A DNA stretch of 64,000 bases, taken from NCBI GenBank assembly GCA_015680685.1, contig MNCI01017655.1, forward strand, positions 1,093,674 to 1,157,673, written 5' to 3'. The DNA comes from Gnetum montanum (lineage: Eukaryota > Streptophyta > Gnetopsida > Gnetales > Gnetaceae). The notes under the pieces were generated by a model. It worked only from the letters and a program-made list of their open reading frames with translations, was not told the origin of the DNA and did not search any database. The first letter of the stretch is position 1. Each line of letters begins with the position of its first letter. A program made the translations under genes and the position numbers. Below are positions 1-13,260 of this stretch, piece after piece.

Positions 1-530
1 TTAAAGTACCAAAAATATTATAAAATATTAAAATCTTAAAAAAATATTTATTTGAATCTCATTTTTATAAGTTGTAATGAATCAACCTTATCCAAGGGGA
101 TTATAACTATACCACATGGTGTTGGGCCATCGAGGTTGTGAGTAAGGGTCTATTTATTTACATTTTATATGTAGTGTTGTGCCTATCCCTTGAGGAATTG
201 TGACACATGTATATGTATGTGTGAGCATTGTCCTTGTCTACAAGTGGGATTATGATGCATGTGCATGTTGGTTTTATTTCATATAAATATAAAATTTATT
301 AAAATTATAAAATATAAATCTATAAATATTTTCTCCTCTACTATGACAATGTGGATTTCATTGTATTATATGCATTATAATCTATTTTATATTTTCTTCA
401 ATGCAATGATATACAAGATTATTCTTGGTAATATAGTCAACATCATATTTGAAGCTTATGACCAAATCACACCATAATTTGAATGATAAATCCCATGGTT
501 CAAAATTGGTGGGAGTCCTATTAGTTGTGG
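1..530 (+). repeat. E1 5' LTR, 3' part only
   Basis: This stretch matches 7945-8455 in order and orientation with many substitutions and small gaps. The similarity fades near 530. No clear CA end or tRNA primer site is visible, so the boundary is approximate. Confidence 0.5.
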
Positions 531-1739
531 GGAAAATTTTGAGATTCCATAGTAATAAATTTTTTTGCAAGCACAAGCATGAGCACTGTGAGGCTAGGTC
601 CACTCCATCTTCTTCCTCATGTAAAGAAGAAAAATCTTCTACAATAATAGAAGTTTGTATACAAGGGATGCCTATACTATTCCTTGAACATTATTAGATT
701 GAAACATCCACTTTAGAAAATAGCTTTTCAATTGTACCTAGCAATTCAAATGTAATGACACTTGATGGTAGTGGTATCAAGACAATTACTATGTCTAAGA
801 TGGTCATGTGAGTATTAAAAAAAAGTCATTTTTCTAAAAAAAAAAACCTAATCCTAGTAGTCCCATGGTGGAGATTCAAATTGGTGTGAAAGGTCATTAG
901 CTAGATCTTTACAACTTTGATTTGGAAGTTAACATCATTTCGTTGTAGCAGTGCCTTGATTGGGGACTTCCATATGTCAAAAGTATTGACATTAGGTTTA
1001 AGTTGGCAAACTAATGGTACACATCATATAGGATAGGTTAATGATGTAATTATAACTTGATGAGATGATCTTTTCCTATCAACGTCTTGGTGATTAAACT
1101 AGAGAATAAGGTGTGATACATCTTCTCTATCATCATGAGAAGAGCCTATGTGAGTACCATTTATGTTAGGTTAGTCTTCCAATGCCTCCACCTTAAAATT
1201 TATAGGAAGGATACAATTGTAATGACACATTATGATTAAATTTTGTGGAATACTTTCCAGTCTTGTAGGAAGCATGGTTGCAATTATTGTGTCATAAAGC
1301 ACTTGTGTACCATCAGACACATGAATTAAATTGAAGAACATATAGTTTATGAAGTTGCACATCAAGACTTAGAGAATTGATCCTCTTGCCTCATCTAATG
1401 TTGAATCATCTAATTTAGAAATTAAGAATACAATAAAGATAACTACAATTATGTAATATGATCATGAATTTTGGGTCACTCTTGATTTGTTCTAGGATGT
1501 TTCCACATCACTACTTGAACTCAAGCCACTTCCTAAATATTTGGTATGCTTGTTCCTCACAAATGATCTTACTATTATCCTTAATTCCTATCTGATAGTC
1601 ATCCAAAAGGTTGAACTGAAAAAAGTATTTGTAAAGTGGAGAAAATCCTTTGACTCCTCTCATGATGAAATTACAAGAATTAATCCTTTAATCTATTAAC
1701 ACTATATATACATGGATCCAAGTGTCAAATCTCAATAGA
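531..1739 (+). other. E1 leader region, no recognisable gene
   Basis: Gag, or gag plus protease, would be expected here between the LTR and pol. I see only short open frames and no zinc knuckle or protease motif that I would trust. Sequence around 860-1010 hints at decayed coding sequence on the plus strand. Confidence 0.35.
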
Positions 1740-4340
1740 TACTACAACAATACCTGATATGAATATGCATTATGCGATGAAAAGAAAATTCATGCATCTT
1801 ACATGAGCCAATTTCATTACCGCTATCTTTGACATTAAGTGGGTTAGTCTAACTATTGTCACACCTAAGAAGGAGAATGAATGGAGAACTTGTATTAACT
1901 ATGGGTTGCTTAATATTGGCACTTTCAAGAACCATTTCCTATTGTCCTTTGTGAACTAGGTATTAGACAATATCTCTAGCCAAGAGTACTATAGCTTCCT
2001 TGATAAGTACTTTGATTACAATTAAATCAACATTACACTAAGGGATCAAAGCTAAAACTATCTTCATCTATCTTTTGGGACCTTTGCCTTTAATTTCATG
2101 CTCTTTGAATTATGTAATGCACCAATCACATTCCAATGAGTACTGATGCATGTGTTCCAAGATTACATTAGTAAGAGTATATAAGTCTTCATGAATGACT
2201 TTTCCACATATAGTAAATCATTCTAGGAAGCCTTGCACTAGCTCAAAGCTATTATACATCATTGCTACTAGGTGAACCTAAAGATAAACTAGAAAAAAAA
2301 AGAGATATTTGATGGTGACTGAAAGCATTGTTCTTAGCCATAAATTTTCAAAAAATAGGATTGAAGTTGATCCTAGAAAGATCTACATAATCAAGAACAT
2401 GACATAGATTTCCATGATAGTTAAAGAGATGTGATCTTTTCTTCACCATACTGGTTATTATCATCATTTTATTAAAAATTTTTCTAGAATAGCTAGGCCT
2501 TTATTAAAGCTCACAAAGAAATATGCTCTATTCTTGTAGAAGAAGAAATGTAAAAATGCCTTCCAATATCTAAAGAAAAGGCTAACACAAAATTATATAT
2601 CTTATAGTTTCAATTGGACTCAACCATTTCATATAATGACATATGCATTAGATTTCACATTAGGTGTTTTTCTAATGTAGTCTAATAAGAAGAAAAGGCC
2701 TTACTACATCCACTATGCTAGTCAAAGCATTGTGGGACCTTAACTAAATTACGCCATCATGGAAAAAAATTTGACGGTCATTACTTTTGCACTATAAAAA
2801 TTTAGGAATTATGTTCTAGGGTGTAAAATCTTCATTCACACTGATCATAGTATCATTCAATTTCTTATGAACAAACTAGCTATCATTCCTCATGTGATCT
2901 GATTAATAGTTCTCTTGCAAAAATTTAAGCTTTACATGATTAATCATATGGAAGCTAATAATGTGGTGGTAGATCATCTATCATAGTTGTGAATTGGCAA
3001 CAAGGGAGAAGGTGTGCTACTCAATGATTTTTCAGATAGCCATATATGTAAGTTCAAGATTCAACTCAAAGAATAGAGATGAATGGCCATGGTTTGAGAA
3101 CATTCTTAATTATTGGTAACTTAGAAGCTTCCTTATAAGGGGGAAAATGCCAAATCTAATGATTCAAACACTAAGTGAGGCATTTCCAGATCTAAAGGAT
3201 CTTTATAAGGTATGCCCTAATGACCTCATATAGATTATAAGTTCCCCAAGAAAGCCAAGATAATATATTAGCTCATGTGTACCATGGTGTGTGTGGTGGG
3301 TACTATGCTAGAAAATTAATAGCAATGAAGCTGCTACTCAAAAGTTGTTTTTTTCCTAGCATGTTCCATCATGCTCAACACTTAGTGCATTTCTATAATA
3401 AGTGCCAACATGAGGGAGATTTTCTCTTACATATGAAGGAATCATAGTAGTGGATACAATCATTGGAGCACTTCAACATGTGGGGGATTGATTTCATCGA
3501 TTCCATCTCTTCAGCCTCCAATGGTAAGGCATATATCATTTAATATGTATATTATTATACAAACTACATATAAGTTGTTGCTATTAAGGGTTGTTCATGT
3601 ATCATTGTAGCAAACTTCCTTCAAAATAGTATGCTCCATAGGTTTTGTATCCCTTGAATCTTGATCTCCAATAATAGTATGTATTTTACTAGGATAGTTT
3701 TTAATAACTTATTAGAATCTTATTGAGATAATCATAAGTTAACTTTCTCTTATAGCCTATAGAACAATTTCCAAGAAAAATCTAATAATCATAAAATTGT
3801 TAGAATAGTCAAGAAGATGGTTAGTAGATACAAAACAAATTAGACCAACAAGATTAATAACACTCTTTAGACCTATCAAATGGTATGGAAAAATCTTGTT
3901 AGTTACACATTATTCAAGTTAGTCTATGGATAAGCTCCACACCTTCCTATTAATATTGAAATAAAAATATTAAGCAATGTTATGAATTTTGATATGACCT
4001 TAGATTTTTCTCATAAAGAGAGGTTAATTAATCTCAACCTTCTCAACATTAATCATAGAAGAACCTTAATGTATAATGAATTAGAACATTCCTACACCAA
4101 GTATCACCATGATATTAACACAAGAGATTTTGAGTTCAAACCAAGTGATAAGTTCCTCTATTTTAATCCACTACACTTGGCTCATTTGGGTAAATTTCAA
4201 TTTCAATGGGAAGGATCATACATTGTTCATACCAGCCACTAATCTAGCACAATGCCATCCTAATGAGAAAGATAAAATCTTCTTGATTAATGGGTAATAC
4301 CTAAAGTATTATAGAGAATACCTTTCTCCTCTAAGAGTAC
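1740..4340 (+). pseudogene. pol: E1 pol remnant: reverse transcriptase, RNase H, integrase
   Basis: A broken Ty3/gypsy polyprotein that once copied and integrated the element. On the plus strand, interrupted by stops and frameshifts, I read an RT core with YSFLDKYFDYN near 1990, GTFAF near 2079 and FMNDFSTY near 2190 (normally FxDDF, so one catalytic Asp is Asn). RNase H / connection sequence follows to about 3000. Integrase zinc-finger and core sequence runs to about 3900. The C-terminal integrase segment at 3982-4242 (LINLNLLN, then a KFLYFNP-like strand) matches the same segment in E8 at 59990-60232. The FxDDFS style motif and this C-terminus place it with the Athila-like elements E3 and E8. 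It cannot make a working protein. Confidence 0.75.
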
Positions 4341-4546
4341 ATAATGCACAATCTTGTATTCTACACTTAGAGATCTATCAGGTTATATACATGGATTAGT
4401 CATGAGGAAGAATCCTTCATGTCATGTTAATTCTTTTCCTTTTTGCTTTTTTCTTATTTTCTTTAATAACATTATTGTGTCTAGTTAGTACATTTCATAT
4501 TTTTAAGAGAAATACTCAGTCATTCATAATATTATGCTTTTATTAA

Positions 4547-4593
<47 letters not shown>

Positions 4594-7459
4594 GAGAGGG
4601 GTGGATCAATTAAAATTCTTTATGAATGCTAACCCAACACGCCAATGGTGGATTAGTGAGTTACAAATGCAATGATTATGTCAGAGTACCAAATGGATTC
4701 AAAGTAGAATATTGGTTGATAAAGCACTCATATAGCACAATTCATTTATCCATTTTCTTCTACCCATCACTAGTAAACTAGGCTCAAATTTAGTAGGGAG
4801 CTAGAAATCATACTACAAGCTATTGAAGCTAATGCTACTAGAACTATGGGTAGGTGATGGATCCACACCTTAGGATGTAAGCTTAAAAATATTGGAAAAG
4901 TGGTTGGTCATTGGTAAGGAAAGGATGTGTCATCAAGAATCCTTATGATTACTAAATGGGTCCAATCAGTGTGATTTCACCAAGGTGTATATGTTGCCTT
5001 GAATGGCCACCTAAATTAGAAGAGGTTCACAATCTCTTGAACCTAGGTATGTATTATTATGGAAGATGGATTCTTATGTTGTACAAGTCAAAGAATCTGG
5101 GTGTTGATCTAGCACTCCAAGCATTTCCATGATCCTCATGCATCATCAAACATCCTCTTCTCATAAAAAGGGAAAACATGAAAAACATGAAAAGATAAAA
5201 GAGATAAGAGAAGAAAATAAAAATAATAGAATGATAATGATTTGAAGAAAACATGATGGGAGGAACAATGTAATCCCAAGGTTATAGATCCATACAAATT
5301 GGTATTTTTATCATCCAGAATTGATCCTATAATTGTTTGACTAAATCAAAGTAATTGGTTAAAATAACACCTATGTGAGTTATTTTCATGTTTAAACTAT
5401 TGATTAAATCATTTGAAATCCAATATAATAGTCTAACACAATCTTTTTCTTCATCCCTACTAATGGCCATGAAGGCCTAGATGTCTCTCTCTTAGTAAAC
5501 TTTGGAAATATTAATTGTTGCCTTCATCAAATTCCTCAATCTATTCATTTCTAGGGGTTAGAACCTACAATTTTTTATCCAAAACATAATTATATATATC
5601 ATCACTTGACCATGGTATTATAATCTTTGATGAAATTTGAATTGGTTAGTGTAGCTAGAGGGATCAACAAGAGGGTTCCAGCAAAGAAAATTTTGAGGAG
5701 CCTACTATGCATACATGCATGGATGGATGAAAACCAAATTGGAATCTTGTTATTTGGATATTTTGTATCATGTTTCCTTGGTTTAATTTTACCAATATTT
5801 AGACCATGAAATAATCAAAACTAGATAGCACTGGTGGAGGTAGGTGTAACCTTTCACATAAAAAAGAAACTTGGAGATCTATCCCTACCGAGTGGATGAG
5901 TAGCAATGAAGGGATATTATAGTGGATATCTTGTGGGCTGTAGGACATGCTCATGTACTTCATGAGATAATTAAATGGTTTTTTGGGAATCCAATTATGT
6001 TACACTCTCAAATTACTCTCTTGTGTTCATAATGGATTCTCCATTATGTCTATTCCATTTCTTATCATTGGTTGTGTATGACTAGAATTTTACCAAGTAA
6101 AGAAAAGGATGAGATTCAACATCTACGGGGATGGACTCACATTTGAGGTTAATGTCTCACTAGTTTTTGGGAATTCACAAGTATCCCATCAATGGATTTC
6201 ACAAGGGCAAGAAATCCAAAAGCCTAGTATGAGGATGATCCATTTTTGGATCTTTGATTGCATGGAATTATGAGCTACTAAGCTTAAGCTAAACTTCCAG
6301 GATGATGCTACTTGCATGGCATAAGATACTCTATTGACCTTTCATATGTGTGGTTATGAATAAATAAGCTTATTGGTTTGAGTAGTGCTATTTCCTTCAA
6401 CTTTTATCTTTGTCTTGAACACTTGATTAGAAATTAAATGTTGTAGATATGGTTTTTTGTATTTAATATTTATATCTTTAATTGCATGCCAATGTTCTTT
6501 AGTGTAAGTATTTAGTTAATATTTTCCAAGGCTAGTGTCTCATAACTTAGTTATGGAGAAGAGACACTAGTGGATATGTATATTTTAATTCTATGTCATT
6601 CATCATACCCATGCAAATGATTAACATTGTGTTGTGACTTTGTTCCTTATGTATTCTTTAGGAGTTCTACTTACCATTATTCTTATGCATGATTTTTTTA
6701 ATGTTGGTTTAATACTTGAAGATTTCACATGATTTTTTGCATTGTTACAATTTGACATATATTGGCAAGTATACTTCTATGGGTGATGAAGATGACACCA
6801 TTCATTTCCACTTGAAGAACTCTTTCTTGATCTAGAACTTGAGAGCCTTACTCAAAAGGAAGACTTAGAGGTAAAAAGGATCACATACCCAAACTACAAG
6901 TAGAGAACATGAACAATAATTAATAACTAAATACAAACTAAAAGATATATTGAAAATCATTCCATTAGGACAAAGACATATTTAGCTTTGGAGGCATGCT
7001 AGGGAACTTCTCTTATCAGTCACCATCCCCTACCTCTCATCTCTCAATGTGGAAATATTGTAATGCATCCTATGTCAATGTATTTGTATACTTTTATTCC
7101 TTTGCATTGACCTTGTCATGTGTCTAGTCATAGTTGTATTTCCTAGGTGTCAAAGCTATGAAACTCGCTTTATCTAGTCATGGAAAAATGATGACACATC
7201 CGGTGGCAGTTTGTATGTCAATTGTAATCCTAGATTTGGGAAGTGTTTCATACAATCTATGTTTGTAGTCTAGTGTATTCCATAGAGGTTTTTGATTTTT
7301 TGAGATGTACCCTTATCCCCTATATCAAACTTTAAGATTGTATATATAATTCCAAAGTCTTTAATAAGATTCTAGCTTTATTTGGATATCCTAGGATTTT
7401 ATTGGCTTGCTTCCTTGAGTTCTAGCTCATACCTTAAACTTAAGATATAAAGTATGGTT
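4341..7459. other. Region between E1 pol and 3' LTR, no gene recognised
   Basis: Over 3 kb without a convincing coding region. Athila-type elements often carry an extra ORF here, but the only open frame of note (5627-5809, 60 residues, hydrophobic C-terminal half) is short and matches nothing I know. A GT microsatellite lies at its left end. Confidence 0.4.
4549..4587. repeat. (GT)n microsatellite
   Basis: About 19 uninterrupted GT dinucleotides, followed by a G-rich tail (ggtggggagagggg). Such a clean array in decayed sequence suggests later replication slippage. Confidence 0.95.
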
Positions 7460-7474
7460 TTGGGGGAAGGGAGA
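7460..7474 (+). promoter_or_regulatory. E1 polypurine tract
   Basis: A run of G and A (ttgggggaagggaga) directly precedes TGTTAACTATG, the likely 3' LTR start. This is the normal place and composition for the plus-strand primer of a plant LTR element. Confidence 0.65.
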
Positions 7475-8455
7475 TGTTAACTATGCTACATCAATGCATC
7501 TCTTGTGTCAACATAGGGGCATTGACACAACCTTCCTATAGGTCTAGTTTGCTTGACTTTGTTCTATGGAAACCTAGGCTTATCTTGGATTATGTCCATG
7601 AGCCTCCATTGATGCCTAGGTATTGACAAATCCTCTTCATTTTCACATAAAAAGTATAAATATCTTAGATGAATTCTTGTACACACTCAATTCATACTTA
7701 AACATTTCTTGGATCTCTCAACATTTGTTTTATGTGAAGAGCTCTTCCTCCCTTGGGTAATTTGATTTCCTTCACTATTTTGTATGTGTTTTGAGTCATT
7801 GCTTCCACGAGTGTTGCTAGACTTTGTCAAAGTGCTACATGCTTACATAGGCCAAAACCATTTTTTCAATGTGAAGTACAATGTTTGTGTACAGAATAAA
7901 GCTTATGGATTTTTCTCATTTCTACCATTAATGCCTTAAACATTAAAACCTTAAAACCGTTCATAAAAGATTGAAAATCATAAAAATATTTATCTAATTC
8001 TCATTTCTTAAGCTACGATCATTCATACTTATCCAAGGAGGTCATAATTATATGGCATGATGTTGGGCCATCAAGATTGTAACTAAGAGCCATTTTTATT
8101 ACATTTTATATGTGGTATTGCACCTATTTTGAAGAGGAATTACAACATGGACATTTCACCTATCCCTAAGAGGGATTGTGATGCATGTGTATTTATTATT
8201 ATTTTGTTATTTATGATTATAAAGTCCTAAAAAATTATAAAATATAAAATCATAAATATTTTTCTCTCTATCTCTTAATGTAACATCATGGGTTTTATTT
8301 ATACCATATGTATTATAATATTTTTTATATTTCTTAAATGCAATGACATACATGAGTGTTCTTGGCAACCCACTCAACATTATCTTTGAAGCTTATAATC
8401 GAATTGCACCAAGATTTGAAAGATATCTCCCTTTAGTCTAGAATTTATGGGATCC
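7475..8455 (+). repeat. E1 3' LTR
   Basis: Starts TGTTAAC right after the polypurine tract. It holds a TATA box (TATAAATA, 7655-7662) about 180 bp in, and its last 510 bp match the window's first 530 bp. The end is placed where that match fades. Confidence 0.6.
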
Positions 8456-8559
8456 CTATCAAGAGCCACATGTAAAGGAGCACGAAGCACAGTCTCATTC
8501 AATCCATCAACCCACGTCACAAATATAGCAATTGATACAGATGAAAACATTAGATCCAC

Positions 8560-10560
8560 CAACCTCTAAAACCTATAGAAAACTAACACTCTTAGAAGAA
8601 TGCGAAAATGTAATAGGAGACAAATCCATCATGCCCAATATAGTTTTAGAACTAAATTTTGTACCCTATATGAAATTTGCATCTTAGGAAATATGAGAAT
8701 AGTTACATGCATCACCATTCTATCCAACCATCTCTACCAATGGTGAATGATATTTAGAGAAGCCTACCAATTCTAGCATAATAGATAAGAATATGGCATA
8801 GTAAAAATTGAAGAAGTTATAGTATCATACGTAGTGGAAGCCATTGACATAGCACTAGGCCTACCAAAAATTGGTACAATAATAGTTCTAATTTTTAAAC
8901 CCTTAGATCCAACAAATTGCAAATTATGATTATAGGGAGCTTATGGAGATGAGAAGAAATAATATGATTCTCTATCATTATTATAAAATATCTATTTTAA
9001 AATATAAACCTACCTATCATTTATATCTAACTATGTGGCTAAACAAGATATCTACATATAAAACCCAAGGCAATGTTATCCTTAGTGAAAAATAGCAACT
9101 AAATTTGACAGACCTTCTTTTCATAGACTTTGAGTGTTGATTCAAGGAGAAATAGTTAGAAAAACTAACACTTTCATTTCCTTTCTTGATTAGAAAGTTA
9201 TTTAGAAGAGCTACAATTTTTGGGTATATAAATGACACCATTACATGGGCTCAAAATGCATCCTATGCTAAGATGATGAAACCAATGTCCACAAAGAAAT
9301 ATTAAATAGAATATTCATTAAATGCACTAGCACAAACACTTCCACTAGTAAAAACTAATAGTACAATTCCTATCAATTATGTTCTAGTAAAAGAACTAAG
9401 AGATTACAAACCTACTATGAGTCATTTTTAATAGCTATTAGAAACTATTAGTTAGGGAACAAGAGACATAGCCAAAATGTTCAAAGTGAGATAGGATCAA
9501 CTAAAAGTTTCATCATATCCAATCACATGATGAATTTTAGTGAAAATATTATAAGATGATTGGAATGCATAAATCTCTATAAATACTATTTCATTTCATG
9601 TAATTTTAGAGCCTAGATAAAGCATAATTATGATAGTTATGCAATATGAGGAAGACTAGGAAGCTACTAAGCTATTTACTAATCATATCAAGAAAGCTCT
9701 TAATGTTCCTGTAGTTTCTTCAATAAACATCACTAGATTCAAGGATGCTCAAATAGGTAGTAGAGCCTATGAGAAGAGAAAAGGAATTATCAATGCAAAT
9801 CAACATGAAGATGATTTAGAACAATTAGTGCAAACTTGGCAAGTTATGTAAGATCTTTTTGATATTCTAAGTGATCTTACTCCTATCCAGTTAGAGCTAA
9901 TTTCCACCAAGGAAAAGTTGATTATTTATAACATGAAGAGAAAAAAATCTAGAATTTATAAATAAAATTAGCCTAGACAATACTCTAAGCATAAGACCCT
10001 ACTATATACATTGAATTAAAGTAGTTAGAATAATCCAAAATAGACTAGATCAACTCATCTTATGGTAAAGTAACACCAATTGGACATGCAAAAGAAAAGG
10101 TAATGTGGGATGCTTTAGTTGTAAATGTTAAACCACATGAACATCTTAAAGTCATTACTACTTTAGAAGATGAGAATAAGAATCTTGTCATTGACAACAT
10201 AAGAATGAATGTGGATAAATGAAAGAATAAACTAGAAGAAAAATTTAACCATCTAAGAGAACAATTTGTTAGCGTTAGCCTAAAAGTACATAAATTGGCT
10301 AGGGTAAATAAGAACTTACTAATGGAAGAATTTTGTGTTAACTACTAGAAAACTACCACTAAAATCAATGTGTGGTAGAATGAAGCTAAAAAGCATGAAA
10401 AATTAAAATAACATTTTAGACAATAAGTGGACGTGCAAAAATAAATAAATGAAGAAGAAATCAATTTAGCCAAGGCAAATATCAATACAACAATATAAAG
10501 ATAAATGGTAACACATCCTCGATAGCATCACACAAGTACATTAAATTGAAATATAATTAA
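8560..10560 (+). pseudogene. Unidentified coiled-coil ORF, copy 1 (decayed)
   Basis: I do not recognise the product. Many in-frame stops and shifts are present, but translated plus-strand segments line up in order with copy 2 (15504 onward): ASPFYPTIS near 8720 with ASPLWPIL in copy 2; a shared LIRKL/GYxxxxxxQNAS block near 9190-9260; DLFDILSDLTPIQLEL near 9860 with TLFDIPSDVTIAQSDL in copy 2; and an EHEKL-like helix near 10400. The second half is rich in Glu, Lys, Leu and Asn with heptad-like spacing, suggesting a long coiled coil. It begins just past the E1 3' LTR and fades near 10560. It could be an extra, env-position ORF of an Athila-like retroelement; that is inference from the context of copy 2. 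Confidence 0.5.
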
Positions 10561-11235
10561 AAACATGATCTAATTCATGAAATTAGTTAATCTTTGGTAC
10601 ACAAATTTGGCCATGTTGATAGCAAGAAGGCCAAAAAATGAGCTGGAACAATAATTGATAGCAATGTTTTCATGTCCCCATTCCAAAATGATGTTGTTAC
10701 ATAATGAAGATTGTGTCTCTTCATAAAAAGTGTTATTGTTATCGTAAAAAGACCTAAAAGGGTAGTTGTAATTGAGACCCAAAAGGGTGCATCATAATAA
10801 TGGACATGTCTCTTGAGGTAACCTTTGGGGGCTTGACCTAAGGCATTTATACCTGAGCTTAGAGGTCATGCCAAGTGAAGTAGGATAAGAAGTCACAAGA
10901 GACAAGTGAAGTAGGATAAGAAGTGGACTAGCCATTTCTTCTAGTTGGGTTATAGGCCTAATCATCATGGTAGTGCTGGATTGTGTCTACAGGATAGATG
11001 CCAAAGGAAGAAAACCCCAAGAAATGCTCTTAAAGCATGATCCAAATACTCCATTCCTTAGCAATAAAGGATTCTTTTATTTCTCTTTCAACACCTTCTC
11101 TGTTATTTCCTTTATTCATAATGTCGAATGCTACATATATTTGACATTTGGTATATTGTCTTCTTACACATAATATCTAACATAACGTATATTTGATGTT
11201 TGCCATAACATCTAGGAGGAATGAGTTGTCATAAT
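10561..11235 (+). other. Possible LTR remnant before a primer-binding-like site
   Basis: No gene. The stretch ends ...gttgtcata directly before a tRNA-iMet-like primer site, as the 3' end of an LTR would. A 21-bp motif is repeated at about 10872-10892 and 10902-10922, a 30-bp period in two copies. I found no partner copy in the window, so the LTR call is weak. Confidence 0.3.
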
Positions 11236-11246
11236 TGGTATCAGAG
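11236..11246 (+). promoter_or_regulatory. Primer-binding-like site (initiator Met tRNA type)
   Basis: TGGTATCAGAG is the standard complement to the 3' end of plant initiator tRNA-Met used to prime many LTR elements. It lies about 600 bp before the E2 gag. Relatives E3 and E7 have a tRNA-Asp-like site instead, so it may belong to another remnant. Confidence 0.45.
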
Positions 11247-11769
11247 AAAACCATGATCCAAGGGCCATTTGAAATGATGGGCTGACTACAACATGAACCT
11301 AATGATTAACCATGAAGTCATGAAATAGGGAACATCATTGATCATCACCAGATGTACCATATGTCTAAGATGTAAGCCACAAGATGTTGTTCTATAAATT
11401 TCATGAATAATGAATCAGGCATCTACAAAAGACATAGATCCCACTAACTAACAAAATTCTTTCATGGATATCATTAACTAGTCAAGATCTAACTATGCCT
11501 CATCAAGATTCATCAATGGCAAGAGATGTTGGGAAGATAAGGATGCATTGGTCCAGGTAACTCTTACTCATATTAATACTATAAATATTAATTGGTTAAG
11601 GTCATTGTTAATTTTCTCCCAAAATAATTAATAATCATGACATCATGATCAAATGAATATAAATAGAAATTTCCTTCACAACTTATCTAATGATGATGAA
11701 CCCTTGTTGACCACTAAGAGCCTGATGTAGATTATAGAGGTAGTTAAGATATCTCACATGAATCACAAA

Positions 11770-13260
11770 AAGAGTCACCTACCTAGGCTTGATATGAACA
11801 ATATTCCTAAATTTATATTAGGCTATGATTGAAATTCATAACATCATTGACAAACCTTCCATGATGCCTGTATTTGATACAACATTGGAAGTGTATGGTA
11901 AAAGCTTAACCTCTTTCCTAGGACACTAATTGATAGAGCCAAAGTATGGTATAGATCATTAAAACCAAATTTAATTCGACGATGATCCACAATGTTGAAA
12001 TGTTGAAACTCTTCAACAAGGTATCCAACCTGAGGAGATAGATCTAAGGATGGAGATAAGAACAACATGAACTGTTGGACATGGCCTTAGATAGATATTA
12101 TTCCCTATTGAATAGATATCCAGGTCATGGTTTCTCTCTAAATAAAGGAAAATTTTCCACATCATATATGGGCTTTGTAATGAAACAAGAGAAACCCTTG
12201 GGATATATGCCCCAAGCCAATTATACTAGTTGCAAGCACATCAAAATTGAGAACTAATTGAGTGTGTGGAAAAAAAAGAAGGAGAGCTATGTAAATGGGA
12301 GAATGTTAAGAAATAGAAGGAGGTCCATATCTATGATAAGGAGAAAGAAACCATCCTTGATAAGGTAATCCCACAACAAACCTTGTTGATACAGAAGTAT
12401 ATTGATGAACTTGAAGCAAAGTTTGATAGGATGTCAAAATGGATATATGAAAATGTTACAACTCCCATTGAGATGGTTAAGGAGTAGATCATGCAAAAAA
12501 AGCTAGCCAATCACAATAAACAAAGGATATAGAACCAAGAAATAGTTAGGAACACTTTTTGGCAAACAAGAAAAATGGCTAAAGAAAGTGAGGCTATAGA
12601 CTCAACCATAGATGATGATAATGGATGTGACATCTACATATATGACCATTTGAAGGGCCATTACTCAGTCTTGTTGCATCTACAAGAGTATTGGGCACAT
12701 GCCTTAAATCCAAAGTTTGTGCAAAAGCACATGCTCAAGAAATTTTCTTTTCCACATGGTAATTATAGACAGTTCCACAACCAATTGTACTACCTTAGTG
12801 GACTTATTACCAGCCTCAACACTATCATCAATTGTAGTGGCAATAAACATAGTTGCGGGGAGGCCACCATTAAATCCACCTTCTCCTTTTTATTAACTGA
12901 AATCACATAGATATCATGTTCAACACCCTATTTCTCTAGCTAGTTCTATGTGCTCTAATTCAAATCACCATTATCACTCTTTGGAGTACCATCAACCCAT
13001 GACATTGTTTAGAGGATCACCACCTTATGCTTCTTACCATCCATCCTTACCTCAATATTCTTATACCACACCTTATTATATGCCACCACCAATGACATAG
13101 GAAGGTTTGACACCACAATAACAACAAAAAAATTCCACTTGTACTGCAAATGTGCATAGACATGCTGATGTCGGTAGGTCTCAACAGAAATGTCAGAAAT
13201 GTCGCTTTAGTAAAGGCTATAAGCTGAAGCAAACCATCCATCGACCTATCATATCATTTG
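11770..13260 (+). pseudogene. gag: E2: decayed Athila-like gag
   Basis: A capsid/nucleocapsid gene remnant. LDMNNIP near 11790, then TLIDRAKVWYRSL near 11930, form the retrotransposon gag core and line up with the E3 gag on the minus strand (37400-37800: TLIKEAESWYWSL). Next comes a DRYYSLLNRYPGHGFS block at 12085 matching an E3 YYALLHHCLGHGYS block. The open stretch 12575-12910 (GCDIYIYDHLKGH, then HALNPK) matches the E3 zinc-knuckle region CEICQYDHRKGC. A Pro/Tyr-rich tail follows near 12960-13110, with a CQKCRFSKGY motif near 13193. Stops are frequent. No protease or pol of this element follows, so it is either deleted or a non-autonomous element. Confidence 0.7.

Larger units (their letters stand above)
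1..8455 (+). mobile_element. E1: degenerate Ty3/gypsy LTR retrotransposon, 5' end cut by window
   Basis: Bases 1 to about 530 and about 7945 to 8455 are diverged direct repeats, for example the shared stretch around ttgaagcttat at 450 and 8387. They enclose a stop-ridden plus-strand pol (1740-4340). A purine tract sits just before the downstream repeat, whose unmatched first part (7475-7944) would pair with sequence left of the window. The simplest reading is one old element of about 9 kb. The pol resembles that of E3 and E8 but the LTR does not, so the pol could instead be a remnant trapped between these LTRs. Confidence 0.6.

Noticed and set aside
259-697. Three overlapping short open frames at the window start
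   Set aside because: They lie in the E1 LTR and leader, on opposite strands, with no motif; chance frames in AT-rich DNA.
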